From positions 301,616 through 365,615 of the forward strand of contig JBBHKE010000409.1 of NCBI GenBank assembly GCA_037447655.1: a DNA stretch of 64,000 nt, written 5' to 3'. The DNA comes from Zygnema cylindricum. Lineage: Eukaryota; Streptophyta; Zygnematophyceae; Zygnematales; Zygnemataceae. The translations under genes and the position numbers were made by a program. The notes beneath the pieces were generated by a model that was not told the DNA's origin, ran no database searches, and saw only the letters and a program-made list of their open reading frames with translations. Positions 44,912-56,481 of the stretch are shown here, one piece after another (the stretch's first letter is position 1; every line of letters starts with the position of its first letter).

Positions 44912-45455
44912 CTGTACAGTTCAGCGTGTTTTGGCAGCGACAGAAGTGCCATATTCAGATATCCTCAACTCCTACGCAAAATCGGTTTTGGCATCTACTG
45001 TACTGTACTTTACTGTAGTGTCGTTTAACTAAAAAGATTTCAAGATCACAGTATTCAATATCTTGTAAAACCATCTCTTCCGTACCGATTTGCCGATCCA
45101 GATACTTCTTCAGCGTAAAAACAGTAATCCGCAAAATAAGTCGGTGGTTTGTATCATACAACACGCGTATAGTATTTTTCCAACTGTATTCGCACGTCTT
45201 CCATTTGTTTTCGCACGCTTTCCAATAACTTCGCACTTTTGAACTATGGAATCTGGCAGTACGCCCTAAAAAAAATCTTTGCCACCTGGGCAATGATCTC
45301 ACATTGTAAAGGTGAAGGGTTTATCTCATAAGTCTCCCTGTTGTATAGATTGTTGGAACTTGGAAGACCTCCAGGGGAAATCATCGGTGCTTTTTTCGAG
45401 TTTGTTTTTTTTTTGTTGGGAAATATCTGTCTCCGTACCAAACTGAATTGCAACC
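44912..45455. other. LeuD upstream region
   Basis: I see no gene here. TGTACTGTAC-type words occur at 44995-45015. The LeuD promoter and 5' UTR must lie in the last few hundred bases; I could not pick a TATA element with confidence. Confidence 0.4.
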
Positions 45456-46286
45456 ATGGCTTCTTCTCAGATGCTATCTACAGCCATTAACCTTCAGGGG
45501 GGTTTTTCCTTAAAAACTTTCTCGACAGCCAAGGCACAGCCTTCATCTTTATTTAATGAAACCAGCCATAAATCTCCATCTGCTTTACCTTCTAAGCCTC
45601 TGAAATCATCTTTCTATGGAAAAAAATCTGCTGGTTTTGCCAGCTCTCCTGTCTCTGCCTCTCCTTTATTATCGCAAGCAAATTACAATTTGTATGTAAA
45701 AGCTTCAGCAGAATCATCTGATTCTCCTGTCGCCTCTGGCCGTATTATTAAAGGACCATGCTTTGTACTCGGTGACAATATTGATACTGATCAAATTATT
45801 CCTGCTGAGTATCTTACACTCGTACCATCAGTTCCTGAAGAATATGAGAAGCTTGGAAGTTACGCCATGGCCGGTCTCCCAGCCGTGTATCCTCGGTATA
45901 TCGAATCTGGTAAAATGAAAACTGTTTATCCAATCATTATTGGTGGTGACAACTTCGGTTGTGGTTCTTCAAGAGAACATGCCCCTGTTGCTATTGGAGC
46001 TGCGGGTTGTAAAGCTGTTGTTGCTGAATCATATGCTCGAATCTTTTTCAGGAACTGTGTTGCAACAGGAGAGTTGTATCCTGTACAGTCAGAGGTTCGA
46101 CTCTGTGATGAGCTTAAAACGGGAGATGAAGTAACTGTAGACATGGAGCACGACATATTGATTCACCATGCGACTGGAAATCAGTATTCTTTGAAACCTA
46201 TTGGAGAAGCCGGACCAGTTATTGATGCCGGTGGAATTTTCAATTATGCTCGGGCGACTGGTATGATTGCTGCAGCAACTTCATGA
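45456..46286 (+). CDS. LEUD: 3-isopropylmalate dehydratase small subunit, plastid
   Basis: The small subunit of isopropylmalate isomerase interconverts 2- and 3-isopropylmalate in leucine synthesis (in some plants also methionine chain elongation for glucosinolates) and works as a heterodimer with the Fe-S LeuC subunit. It has 276 residues and one exon. Residues 1 to about 82 are Ser/Ala/Lys-rich and poor in acids, a typical plastid transit peptide, with cleavage likely near YVKASA. The swivel domain then shows GDNIDTDQIIPAEYLTLVPS (106-125), GGDNFGCGSSREHAP (163-177) and SYARIFFRN (192-200), and ends ARATGMIAAATS with TGA. The start sits in a good context (GCAACCATGG) and matches the family. 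It has no introns, unlike the intron-rich genes around it. Confidence 0.96.
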   Translation: MASSQMLSTAINLQGGFSLKTFSTAKAQPSSLFNETSHKSPSALPSKPLKSSFYGKKSAGFASSPVSASPLLSQANYNLYVKASAESSDSPVASGRIIKGPCFVLGDNIDTDQIIPAEYLTLVPSVPEEYEKLGSYAMAGLPAVYPRYIESGKMKTVYPIIIGGDNFGCGSSREHAPVAIGAAGCKAVVAESYARIFFRNCVATGELYPVQSEVRLCDELKTGDEVTVDMEHDILIHHATGNQYSLKPIGEAGPVIDAGGIFNYARATGMIAAATS

Positions 46287-47396
46287 TTTGGAGTCTTAAA
46301 ACCCGAAACAATACAATTTGTTTAATGCATGAATGCTTTTCTTTTCAAAGATTTGAATATTATGGAAGAAGAATAACGAGACACGAAGAGGAGGAGTGGA
46401 GGAGGTAAAAGCTCATAGAATAAGAAGAAAAATGGCACGACAAGTACAGGATGATGGAACCTAGTGAGAAATTATAGAGGACTGAAAGTGTGTGGATTAG
46501 GATGATGTCAAATTGGTGGACATACACCAAATTTTAGCTTATCCTATCCTGGAACACATTCGAGCTTCTATTCAGTACACTTAGGGCTGGAAGGAGAAGA
46601 AAAAGGCTGGCTTTCTATTCCAGAGTGGAGATTTTGCAGTAGGGTTTAAATGGACCAGTTCCACTTGTTCTCCTTCACTTATATTTTTTATTTACCAGGG
46701 GAATGGAGGGATTTGTTATACGTACAGACAGAGCCTTAAGATGGTCGAGAAGTGTTTCAGTTGACAGGTTAACTGACTGGGAGCTGTTTAAGGCTTTTTT
46801 TTTCTGTCATTCTGTAGTTATTTTACAGTAATTCGATGGCTCAATTTCGCTAAGTGCCAACGGCCAGTAAGTGGACAATTGATTCAGAGCTCGGATTATC
46901 CTTTTTTTTTAATTGATGTTGTGATAATTTTGGCAGTTCTTGTCCAGCTACTTTCTGATTTGTAGGCTGTTATCCATGCAGGGTTTTTGGGGTTTTTGTT
47001 CGTGTGATCCAATACATCCATTTTCCTGCCTTTCTTGCTCGTTATGTTTGAGCTTGCGTGGTTTGGTTGTATGTTATTTGCACCTCTGAAAAAGTTCTAG
47101 TGAGACATTGTGTCGACACAACGTGTAAATGTTTCTTTTCTGGTTGCAGTATGTGTTGATATTCTACTTCCAAGGAAAACTTTCCTCCTGTCTTTTCTTA
47201 ATTGTCCCATTTATTAACTCAGAATTATGATCATCTCTGGATCTTGAATGGTTGCTATGTTGATAATTATACCAACAAAAAAATCATCAGGATTATTTGC
47301 GTCGCATGTAATCCCCATAAGCTCATGTGGTGTTCTAGATCAAGTTTCCTAACTTTTTTCCTTAAAACCTTATAAATTTGACATTTTCGAATGCTG
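46287..47396. other. LeuD 3' flank
   Basis: There is no open reading frame of interest. From about 46535 to 47187 the sequence is present a second time at 61341-62440. The first part (46287-46534) is unique in the window and probably contains 3' UTR. A strong AATAAA near the stop is not obvious. Confidence 0.5.
46535..47187 (+). repeat. Copy 1 of a 0.65-kb duplicated segment
   Basis: Shared landmarks with copy 2 (61341-62440) are CTGGAACACATTCGAGCTTC, GAGTGGAGATTTTGCAGTAG, GAGAAGTGTTTCAGTTGACA, GTGTGATCCAATACATCCA and TTGCACCTCTGAAA. Copy 2 is the one split by a family B element. Confidence 0.8.
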
Positions 47397-47889
47397 TACA
47401 CCGTGAATCGCTATTAGCGTAATGAAATAGATAGCGTAATGAAACAATTAGCGTACTTTACGGTAAATTGTGTTTTTTCGGGTACACCATGATACTAATT
47501 TATCATGTACTCTAATTTGTAAACTGCTTTGTAAAAATTTTCAGCACATAATATGTCCACACTAAAACATATATATGTACGAAACTGTTCATTTCGTACG
47601 CCGTCGCGTTTTTTTTACATCTGCGTATGCCGGAAAATATTTACGCAATTATATATTATTATATTTTCTGTACTTTTAAGTTTAAAAATGTACGAAATAG
47701 TACAGATCTGGCAGTCCGTACACCACACTATTTAAAAGGGAACTCAATTACAGTTATGAACCGCATTGAGCGGAGTACCTCAAATAACGTGCAAAAACAT
47801 TTAGCGTACTTTATTCTATTTGAGAATTTGCCCAAAAAAAAGGGGTACCCCAATTAGCGTCATGTACGCTAATAGCGATTCGCGGTGTA
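47397..47889. mobile_element. Family B TIR element, about 0.5 kb
   Basis: It begins TACACCGTGAATCGCTATTA and ends GCTAATAGCGATTCGCGGTGTA. The interior has GTCCGTACACCACACTATTT, seen in all family B copies. No transposase-like frame was found, so it is probably non-autonomous. Confidence 0.8.
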
Positions 47890-49721
47890 CTGTTCCAAAA
47901 CATAATAATGTATACTAAAAAAAATAAATTGTAAAATTGATACAGCCTGAGTAACATTTCACTCACAAACAAAATTTGTCTATTTGCATAGAATCATTTC
48001 CAAAATATATCCATTTTAAACTTTGCAGATTTTAAAAGCCAACAATATTAATCAATTGTTAGGACGATTTTTCTATCATTTTTCCTAAAAGGATTCAATC
48101 ATGAAGAGCTCATCCTTCAATGCTGCCAGACCACAGCTCACATTTGGAAATTTCGTGCATTGTTCTTTAGAGATTGACAGCCAAAGTAAAGGATTTGCTC
48201 AAATTCGACGTTTCCATACTCGTCAGAACTTGTGTGTGTCCAGATAAAAGTCTACAGGAATTGGTTCAAGTGTTAAATTGACAGCATGAATACTTGTCAC
48301 GTACACCTTCGAAACGAGACATCAAGCAGCCTCGGTCCACAAAGCTGTCCCAGACTTAATTTGTTGTTTCAGATTGGGTCAGAAAGGACAAACCATTATA
48401 AAATATTAAAGCAAAGTTACCTTCTCCTAACAAACTATTTTCAAAAAACAAATTTTGGTTCCTTAATCGGAACACCACAAAAGCGAAAAACCCTACGACA
48501 ACAAAAGTCTTGAAACCCTATATCCCTAAAACCCTACAAATCTCTTCGAATGTCGGTTGTAAATTACAAATGGGTAATTATTATCCCAAAGATTTATTAT
48601 TATTATCGATGGCATAAAAATCATACCCTAACCTTTCAAAGCACACTAAAGGCATGTGACACCTCAGAATCGACAAAAAATTGGTGCCTCGGCTGAAAAC
48701 AATGGAAAGAACGATCAAAAAAGAGCATCTCAATTCAATGTATATTGCAAACATCCTTTCCCTCCCTCTCCCTCTCCGTCTCTCTCCCTCCACCCCTTGC
48801 AAACATCCTTCCCCTCCCTCTCCCTCTCCATCTCTCTCCCTCCACGCCTTGCAAACATCCTTCCCCTCCCGCTCCCTCCACCCCTATAACATGGAGAAAC
48901 CCCGACAGCCTGCGGCTCTGATCTCTCTCATGAAGCATGAGATATGGAGCCCTAACTAGTCAAATTAGTAAAACTAGATGTCAAATTAACACTAACTAGC
49001 CAAATTGGTACAACTGCTAGGTAAAAAAAAAATAGTTCTTAAAATTAGCATGCGATTAGTTGAGGTAAAAGGAGAGGGGGAGGGGGAGGGGGAAGAGAAA
49101 TGGGGAAGGGGAAAAAAATGGAAGGAACACTAAGAAAAAACAAAAGGAAAAGAAAAGACAAAAAAAAGAAAAAGTGATGCAATTATTAAGCCATAGGCCT
49201 CGAATCAAAATGTACATGTTGGATGACAAATGGGCATTAGCTCCAAAAATATCTCAGATCAACCAAAACTAAAAAAAAAAAAAAAAAAACAAAAAAAAAA
49301 AACGAAAAATACGAAAAGATGCTCGAGTTCAACTAGTTCAACTACTACTACTACTTCCAGCTGTCGACAAAAATAAACTTGAAAAAAAAAACGCGCGTGT
49401 TTTCTTGTCCTATCTCATGGAAACTATTTGTAATAAACAAACAAAGTAAGCTTTCAGTTTCCTCCAAATGCTCAAACGCCCTTTTAGGAAAAATGAGAAA
49501 TCCCAAATGAGAAGTCCCATGCAAACCATAACACGGATGATCCATCAAAAACTTCATCGATTATACAACTCTTTTAGTTTTCACTTTCCTCGCTTATCCT
49601 TTGTTTCTCCGGTCAAAAAATTGTGCATCGATTCTTCGTGTGAAAAAGAATGCGTCTCCTTGGTATTAATCTATCTGCACATAAAAAAAATAAGAAACTA
49701 AGAACTAATAAACAGTTGATT
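47890..49721. other. Intergenic, low-complexity
   Basis: Between LeuD and the F-box gene I see no supportable gene. A CT-rich repeat of about 57 bases containing GCAAACATCC is present about three times at 48745-48890. Purine- and A-rich tracts occur at 49065-49180 and 49270-49315. Confidence 0.5.
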
Positions 49722-51452
49722 TTAAAAAAGTAAAAATAAAATAAATTGGATGGATAGGCAACAAATCATTAGATAAGTAGTAAAGTTAAAAAAACTAATA
49801 GGTATAGAGTACCACTTACAGGTTTTGGAACAAAGGTCCTCCTCCTCCTCCTCCCTCTCCTCCTCTTCCGCCTTCACCTCCTGCTCCTCCTCCCTCCTCC
49901 CCCTCCTCCCTCTCCTCCTCCTCCTCCTCCTCCGTCTCCTCCTCCTCCTCCTCCTCCTCCTCCTCCTCCTCCTCCTCCTCCTCCTCTCCTCCTCCTCCTC
50001 CTCCTCCGTCTCCTCCTCCTCCTCCTCCCACTCCAAAGAGTTATATGATTGTGGAAGAATAAACGTGACGTTCGGGCATCGTTGAAATCGAGGAATGGCA
50101 CACACAAATTCTCGTTCAACAGGCGGTCCAAAAAACTCCCCGTGTGTTGTAGAAAGAGTCAAACATTTTAAGTTAAATTGCCATTTTAGAATCTTTGAAA
50201 GAAATTTGGCGACGGAGGCGGAAAAAGAAGTGAACTCAAAGTCCAAATGTGTAATACTAATAGACCCTCCACTTCCTTTCGAATGAAACAAATCGGTATC
50301 CACAATTTGTTCCGTTATCGAAGCTCCGAGCTTCACGCTTTCCAAAGAATCCATATCGTGGGAAACCTTATTAAATACTTCATCTACAAGAGAAAGTTGT
50401 TCGTCGGTGCCTGCAAAATATACATTTTCTAAAGATATTTTTTTCAAAGCCGTGCAATTAGTCAAAAGCAAACTAAGCGAAGATGGATTTACCGAAACCG
50501 TCCTTCCAATCAAAAAAGAACTAAATGATGTAGTTGGTGATGGCATGGAATTCAATGAGAGTTCTTCCAAATTTGGTGTTTTTCCAATTTCCAAATTGAT
50601 TTCCCCAAATCCGGAAATTTTCAAAACTTCAAGACACTCGGCTTCTGGGAAGAAAAGATTACCTATATAACCATCCAAGAAAGATAGATTGGGAGCAAAT
50701 ATCTCAATATTTAAAGTTTCTTGAAGCTCAACCGATCTTCTTACAAATTTGGTTAAAGTATGGGATTCCACAGCCGGAGAAACGAGACCATAATCGTCGT
50801 CGATTTGTAAAAAATTTAATGAAGGGCAAAGTCTTATCAATGCCTTAAATTCATCCCTAGTCTTATAAAAGACACCTTTTAAAATCAAAGTCTTTAACTT
50901 GACTAAAGGAGGGCATCCGCTTTTTGGTAGAGCAGCGATGTTGAGTGTCCCACCCAATAGTTCGAGTTGCTCTAGGTTTACAAATAGTGACAATTCTTGT
51001 AAATGAATTGGATTCCATTTAAAGAAAACATCAGCGTCAAAAGTTAATTGTTTCAAGGTTTGAAACGTGTGCGTCGCCGATGATGCCAAAAAATTAGGCT
51101 CGCAACAAGATTTTGAGGATGAATCTCTCCACTTATCTTCCACTGTTCCCATAAAAGAGTGTGAGAATGTATTTGGATCGGAGGGAATATCTTTTTCCAC
51201 AATTATCAATGTCTCCAAAGAAGACATTTGAGAGACCAAATTAATGACTGCCGCCCTTCTCTCTACTTTAGAAAGGTCTTGTTCGAGGCATCTAAAGTCA
51301 AAAGACAGTTGGCGAAGAAGTCAACAAGCTTCTTTAAAATCATGATTGATGAGAGAAAAACGGAGTATATCTCGAGAAGAGAATTTAGGTGAGAAAACAA
51401 AAAATATAATATGTTCAAAAACTGACGGAGTGAGACTTTTGAAAGGATCCAT
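49722..51452 (-). pseudogene. F-box/LRR gene with in-frame TGA between F-box and LRRs
   Basis: F-box proteins recruit targets to SCF ubiquitin ligases. From ATG at 51452 the frame encodes an N-terminal F-box (SLTPSVFEHIIFFVFSPKFS then SRDILRFSLINHDFKEAC) and stops at TGA 51323-51321. The same frame continues without further stops (LLRQLSFDFRCLEQDLSK) into about 350 residues of leucine-rich repeats (LKQLTFDADVFF, LEQLELLGGTLNIAALP, LKTLILKGVF, LEVLKISGFGEINLEIG). A single base change (CGA or TGG to TGA) therefore separates the two domains. Possible explanations: recent nonsense mutation, sequence error or readthrough. The C-tail is a GAG/AGG repeat (about 49838-50032) whose register slips from Glu to Arg codons. 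The reading frame beyond it, with a GTAAGT donor-like site at 49819, is doubtful. Confidence 0.7.
49838..50032. repeat. Long (CTC)n trinucleotide tract inside the F-box/LRR frame
   Basis: About 65 imperfect CTC/CCT units are interrupted by CGTCTC and by CTCTCC slips. On the coding strand it reads as a Glu run that turns into an Arg run where the repeat loses register. Confidence 0.9.
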
Positions 51453-52110
51453 GACGCAACAGATTCGAAAAAAAAAATTGAAAAAGAATGGAAGTGAATG
51501 GATGTAAAGTGAGAAGAAGGAAACTCGGATTGATGTAAAGGAGAAAGAGTAGGAGAACAAACGAAAATGTAATACAGAACGACAAGAAGAGGGAAGGATA
51601 GGGGAGAGAAGAAAAAGAAAAGATGTAGAAAAATATGTTCAAAATATGTTCTTCTAATAAAATGTAGAAAAAAACAGCGTATAGAATGACGGGGAGAAGA
51701 AAAGATAAGGGAAAGAAAGGAAAAGGAATGAAAGAAAGGCGGCAAGGGATAAGAGAAGGGAAGAAAAAGAAAAGAACGGCGTGCAAAGATAAGGGAAGGA
51801 AAGGAAAAGGAATGAAAGAAAGGCGGCAAGGGATAAGAGAAGGGAAGAAAAAGAAAAGAACGGCGTGTAGAATGACAGGGAGAAGGAGGGATAAGGGAAA
51901 GAGAGAAAAATGAAGGAAAGAACCGCGGCATATGCTCAACATGAAACCTGCAGGTTGTAAAGGTTTAGTACTTTAGTGTTTTTGAGTCCGTACAGGTATT
52001 TCCGCCATACCAAAAGTACGACTACACTCTGTTGTAGTTACCGTACAGACCGTACAACTCTCAGGACAAGCCATCTTGATGTCCGGAAGGTGGACTTTCT
52101 TGTCTGTGAA
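51453..52110. other. Purine-rich upstream region of the F-box gene
   Basis: Two near-identical blocks of about 85 bases (AAGGAATGAAAGAAAGGCGG, GAAGGGAAGAAAAAGAAAAG) lie at about 51720-51870. Phe/Pro-rich minus-strand frames here are by-products of the GA-rich DNA. Confidence 0.6.
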
Positions 52111-53051
52111 CATAGTTCAAAAGTAGGCGTTTTTATGGTAGGCCTTTGGTCGGCACCTTTATCGTAAGTTGTATTATGGGTTTTTCATGTGATCTTCTTA
52201 GATGGCTACTTTGACCAATGACCGTCCGATCGTCCAAATCTGACGGTGTATAACAAATATTTTTGGTCCGAATGTTTTAATTGGCCCAAAACATAGTTCA
52301 AAAGTAGGCGTTTTTATGGTAGGCTTTTGGTATACGCACAAAACTTGGCACAAAACTCGCGCAGAGTAGCATACTGTATGTGTGTGCGCTGTGCACACTC
52401 TTGTACGAACGTACGAATCTGACGTATGATCATAGTACAACGCACGCCGGACGAATTTTTTTAGCGAACTGACACGGCGTATGATGACATTCCGCGGGAA
52501 AGAAAACCCGGAAAAAAAAACGCGGACTTAATTCTTATAGTAAGTTGTGTTATGGGCTTTTCATGTGATCTTCTTAGATCACTACAACGTACATCGTTAT
52601 TAGCCTTATGTACGCTATATAGGCACCCCAAAATTTTGACATTGATACCTTAAATATAATAAACTACACTATTTAAGGACGTGGACCATAATCTGCCACG
52701 TCTCCTGGCATTAAATTAGAATGAATGACGATAATTTTTTCTTTACACTAATAATTTTTATAGGCTAATAACGATTCAAGGTGTACTTTGATCAGCAACC
52801 GTCCGATCGTCCAAATCTGACGGTTTAAATAAAATATGCCTCAAAACTCACAGAAAAAAAAAAAATTGTCCGAATAATTTTCAAAATTTAGACATGACGT
52901 TTAATTCTTTATCGATCGATGTGCAACTCAACCCTATTCCTATTCTTTTTCATTTTGAGGCCAATACAATATGGGTCTTAAGGGCATACTGTATGTTTTG
53001 CGTACAGTAGGCATATTGTATGGGCGTACGATCACCTACTTTTGAATTATG
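52111..53051. mobile_element. Family D TIR elements with a nested family A copy
   Basis: The left end CATAGTTCAAAAGTAGGCG occurs at 52111 and 52292. A matching right end (CACCTACTTTTGAATTATG) finishes at 53051. Near the right end is ATACAATATGGGTCTTAAGG with an internal palindrome (CATACTGTATG). A family A element is inserted at 52583-52785. Confidence 0.65.
52583..52785. mobile_element. Family A TIR element nested in family D
   Basis: TACAACGTACATCGTTATTA ... GGCTAATAACGATTCAAGGTGTA, about 203 bp. It is very similar to 55835-56037 through TATGTACGCTATAT, CACTATTTAAGGACGTGGAC and CATAATCTGCCACGTCTCCT, so both moved recently. Confidence 0.8.
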
Positions 53052-53116
53052 GTCCGAATAGCTCCGAATACAATATGGGTCTTAAGGTCATATTGCATGT
53101 TTTGCATACAATAGGG

Positions 53117-53942
53117 CATAGTTGTTCAAAATGTATTCTACGTACGATTCAAACGCGCGTACAATACGTAAAAACAGGAGAGGTCGATTTGAAAAAATCT
53201 TAAAAAACGTTAATGATTTTTTTTCGTACAAATCCGTACATGTTAAAAAATTTGAATTGAACATATACCGCAGTTTGTACGCTTTCCGTCGAAAAATAAG
53301 ATATATTTAAATTGCTGTTACTCCTCATGCATGCATCAGAACGTCTACGTCATCCAGATACGGTCAATATTGTCAGCTGTTAGTATGTAATTACGTAAGC
53401 CCAGGTTCAAATCTTGCAAAATGCTCATTTTTTGTCAAAATAAAACTGTCTAACTACTGCCGTGGCGTCGGTAACGGCGTCTTCCTTGAATTTTCGCTTT
53501 CGACTGTTGAAGTATTTATGGCGTCTTCTTTTCCAAAATTTAAAGAAGACGCCCGTACACATTTTAAACTTACGTCGCTCAAATAGTGTGACGCCGCAAC
53601 GTCTCTTTTTGGAAATGTCTGTAGACGTGACGCTAAATTTCTGTACATTTCCCTGTACATTCTGATCAGTTTATTGAACAGAAAGTACCGATACGTGCAT
53701 CGAATCTCTTCGTCAATTTCTGTACAGTTTCCGTAAATATTCGTACAGTTACCGTAATTTGTCTATAGTTTCCGTAAATTTTCAGTTTTAGTTTACGTTA
53801 GACGTTTTTTTGCGATTTTTTGAAAAGTCACGTACAATACGTAGAAACTGGAAAAAAGGAAAAAAACGCGCGTATTGAACAACTAGGCAATAGGGTAATA
53901 GACATATTGTATGGGCCTACTTTCACCTACTTTTGAACTATG
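53117..53942. mobile_element. Putative longer family D relative
   Basis: It starts near GGCATAGTTGTTCAAAATG and ends CACCTACTTTTGAACTATG at 53942. The interior is rich in CGTAC words and holds only short frames (one of 62 codons at 53122). The left boundary is uncertain. Confidence 0.4.
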
Positions 53943-54006
53943 TGTGAACCACAGTAATGCAGAGTCCATTGTATAGCCGCATCCAACAAGAGAATTACAC
54001 CGAGAA

Positions 54007-55450
54007 TTAGGGTATGTCCCCATGTAATTGTAACTTAGGGAACTTACTTTGTATTTTAGTGGGATCCGCCGGACTCGGTTTTCAAGTGTCCCTATGTTTG
54101 TAAGGACGAAATCGCAACTTACGCTTGTGACGATTGTATACGTCGACAATAACTGTGACGGTTGTCAACGTCTACATCTGTGTTTGCATGTTATTTTGTG
54201 GAACTGCTTTGTGACGTCGCATGTCTTATCGTGACATTGTAGACGTACCGCATTCCAACCTGGCAGTTTTACGGTTAGAAGAAGATGCGATTTGCCCTTC
54301 GCGTCGCCTCCCTGCTCGAGGTGAACTGGCATCGGAATTTGAAGACCCCTGCAAATAAAAAATCCGTACTGGACAAAAATGGACAAAATCAAACAAATTG
54401 TGTACTTTTTTTGTCTTATTATAACGCAAACGGATAGAACATAGCGAACTATGTACTTTTCTTTGTCTTTGGAAATCGTAGGATTTTTTTGAAATTTAAG
54501 GCACGTGGGAAAAAATGTTCCTATTTGTTAATCGAAAAACCTAATTTTAAATCACATCGCGCATGTGTTTTAAACAAAGGTTTGAAGATGTCGTTTTTTG
54601 TCGTAGAAATGGGTCGAAAAGCACAAGACAACAAATTTTCGTACATCCTAAGTTCAAGGATGACGCAAATTGTACTCTACAAATTTGCGATTCCTTCGTA
54701 CGGTTGCAACTTAGGCAGTACGGCGCTAAGTTTTAGGGCTAAACGACAGAAATAAACCCTTATTTATGCACATGGGGACACACCCTTAGTGTTAATGTTT
54801 TTTTCCCACTTAACACATATTTTCTCCGTACACACTCGTCGGATTATGGATCTGACGGTTGCGATTGCAAGCTAAGATTCACACCTTCCGTTTGGCAGTC
54901 TTAAACTGAAAATCGGACACTTGTGTACGGAGAAAAGATGTTTTAAGTGGCGAAAAATTTATTAACACTAAGGGTGCGTCTCTATGTACTTCAAACTTAG
55001 AGATTTTTATTTTGTTTTTTAGCGCAGATCCGGCGGACCCGGATTTCGGGTGTCCCATGTGTACCAAACGAAATTGTCACTTAAGGGCATGACGATTGTA
55101 TACGTCGACAATGCCCGTGACGGCTTTCAGCGTCTACAATCTGTGATGACCCACGTCAGTTTTCGTAACTGCTTGTGACGTCGCGTGATTTTTCGTGACA
55201 TTGTAGACCTAGCGCCCTCCAGCCTGTGCCGTTTCACGGTTGAAGAAGATGCGTTTTGACTTTGCGTCTATTGTCAGCTCGACGTGAAATGGCATCGAAA
55301 CCTTGAGACCCCTGCAAAAAAAAAATACGTACCGGATGGAAACGGACAAAACAAAACAAACTGTGTACTTTTATTTGTCGTGTTAGACAAAAACGAACAA
55401 AACATCGCGAATCGTGTACACTTCCACGTCGCTTGAAATCGTTTGAACTT
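54007..55450 (+). mobile_element. Two direct copies of a 0.5-0.7 kb sequence flanking a family C element
   Basis: Copy 1 (from about 54007) and copy 2 (from about 54976) share GATCCGCCGGACTCGG / GATCCGGCGGACCCGG, GACGATTGTATACGTCGACA, GTGACGTCGC, TTCGTGACATTGTAGAC, GGTTGAAGAAGATGCG and AAGACCCCTGCAAA. They are diverged but collinear. A family C element (54786-54976) sits between them, with AGTGTTAAT / ATTAACACT at its ends. No protein-coding frame is shared. Confidence 0.65.
54786..54976. mobile_element. Family C TIR element
   Basis: Ends CTTAGTGTTAATGTTTTTTT / TTATTAACACTAAGGGTG. Inner repeats TATTTTCTCCGTACACACTC / TGTGTACGGAGAAAAGATG. The core GGATCTGACGGTTGCGATTG matches 38986-39207. Confidence 0.75.
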
Positions 55451-55757
55451 TCTGAACAAAACATTACACATTTTAAAACACATCGGCCCTATATTTTAAA
55501 GATAAGGTTGAAAATGGCGTTTTTTGTCGTCGAAGTGGGTCGAAGAACACAAGACGACAAGATGTAGTACATTTTAAATTCGATGATGACGCAAAATGTA
55601 CACTTTTTTTTTCTATTTTATTGTACGGTTACGGAATAGTACGGAAGGAAATTCATTAACGATTTTTTACGATTTGATCAAAAGGTTCAATGCGTTTGTT
55701 ACGTATAATTCGTCGCGTACGGTACGTTCGCACTAATCGCCGTGAACAACTATGGTG

Positions 55758-55816
55758 CCAAGTTTTGTGCGCCTACCAAAGGCCTACCATAAAAACGCCT
55801 ACTTTTGAACTATGGT
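55758..55816. mobile_element. Family D end fragment
   Basis: GCGCCTACCAAAGGCCTACC ... CGCCTACTTTTGAACTATGG is the inverse of the family D left ends at 52111, 52292 and 62641. Confidence 0.6.
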
Positions 55817-55834
55817 TCAAACGCCTTCTTGGAC

Positions 55835-56037
55835 TACACCGTGAATCGTTATTAGCCTTATGTACGCTATATCGGCACCCCAGAATTTTGACATTGATAC
55901 CTTAAACATAATAAATTACACTATTTAAGGACGTGGACCATAATCTGCCACGTCTCCTGGCACTAAATTAGAATGAATGACGCTAATTTTTTCTTTACAC
56001 TAATAATTTTTATACGCTAATAACGATTCAAGGTGTA
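55835..56037. mobile_element. Family A TIR element, most intact copy
   Basis: TACACCGTGAATCGTTATTA ... CGCTAATAACGATTCAAGGTGTA, 203 bp, with GCACTAAATTAGAATGAATG internally. It has no coding capacity. Confidence 0.85.
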
Positions 56038-56481
56038 ACACACTCCGAGGTATGTTTATTTTACTTGTGCACTTTACTTCTCTTGTTTTTGCAGCCTGCA
56101 TTGACAATTAGGCTTACAAACATATATTTCTTTAATATAGATTTGGCCTTATCCACAGGACTCACTCACTTCATCCACAGAATATAGTTTAATTCGAATT
56201 TTCAAATGTCTTCGATTTTTACACTCGGCAATTTCTGTTTTTGAAATTGCTCGGACTCTGAGCTTTTTAAATTGACGCTCTTTCTGACTTACCAGCTTCT
56301 TGTACTCTTCTTTTCCTTGCATTTGATTCCACAAACCTTCTCTGGCAGCCTAGTTTTCCTTTTCTTTCAGAATTTTCACCACTAAAATTTCAGTAGAGCC
56401 GTCTCTATGTTAGCTACTATGTTTAAAACCACACAACTGTGTAGAAAACAGTAGAAAAAAAAAAAAAAAAAAAAAAAAAAA

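Noticed and set aside
44955-45302. Minus-strand 115-codon frame upstream of LeuD
   Set aside because: It starts at GTG, contains TGTACTGTAC repeat words and a family D-like CATAGTTCAAAAGTGCG word, and has no recognisable domain.
49816-50131. Gly-rich and Glu-rich minus-strand frames and Ser/Leu plus-strand frames across the CTC tract
   Set aside because: They are alternate frames of the trinucleotide repeat; only the LRR frame has independent support.
51263-51931. Long Phe/Ser/Pro-rich minus-strand frame overlapping the F-box start
   Set aside because: It is out of frame with the F-box, consists of hydrophobic low-complexity from purine-rich repeats, and does not contain the F-box residues.
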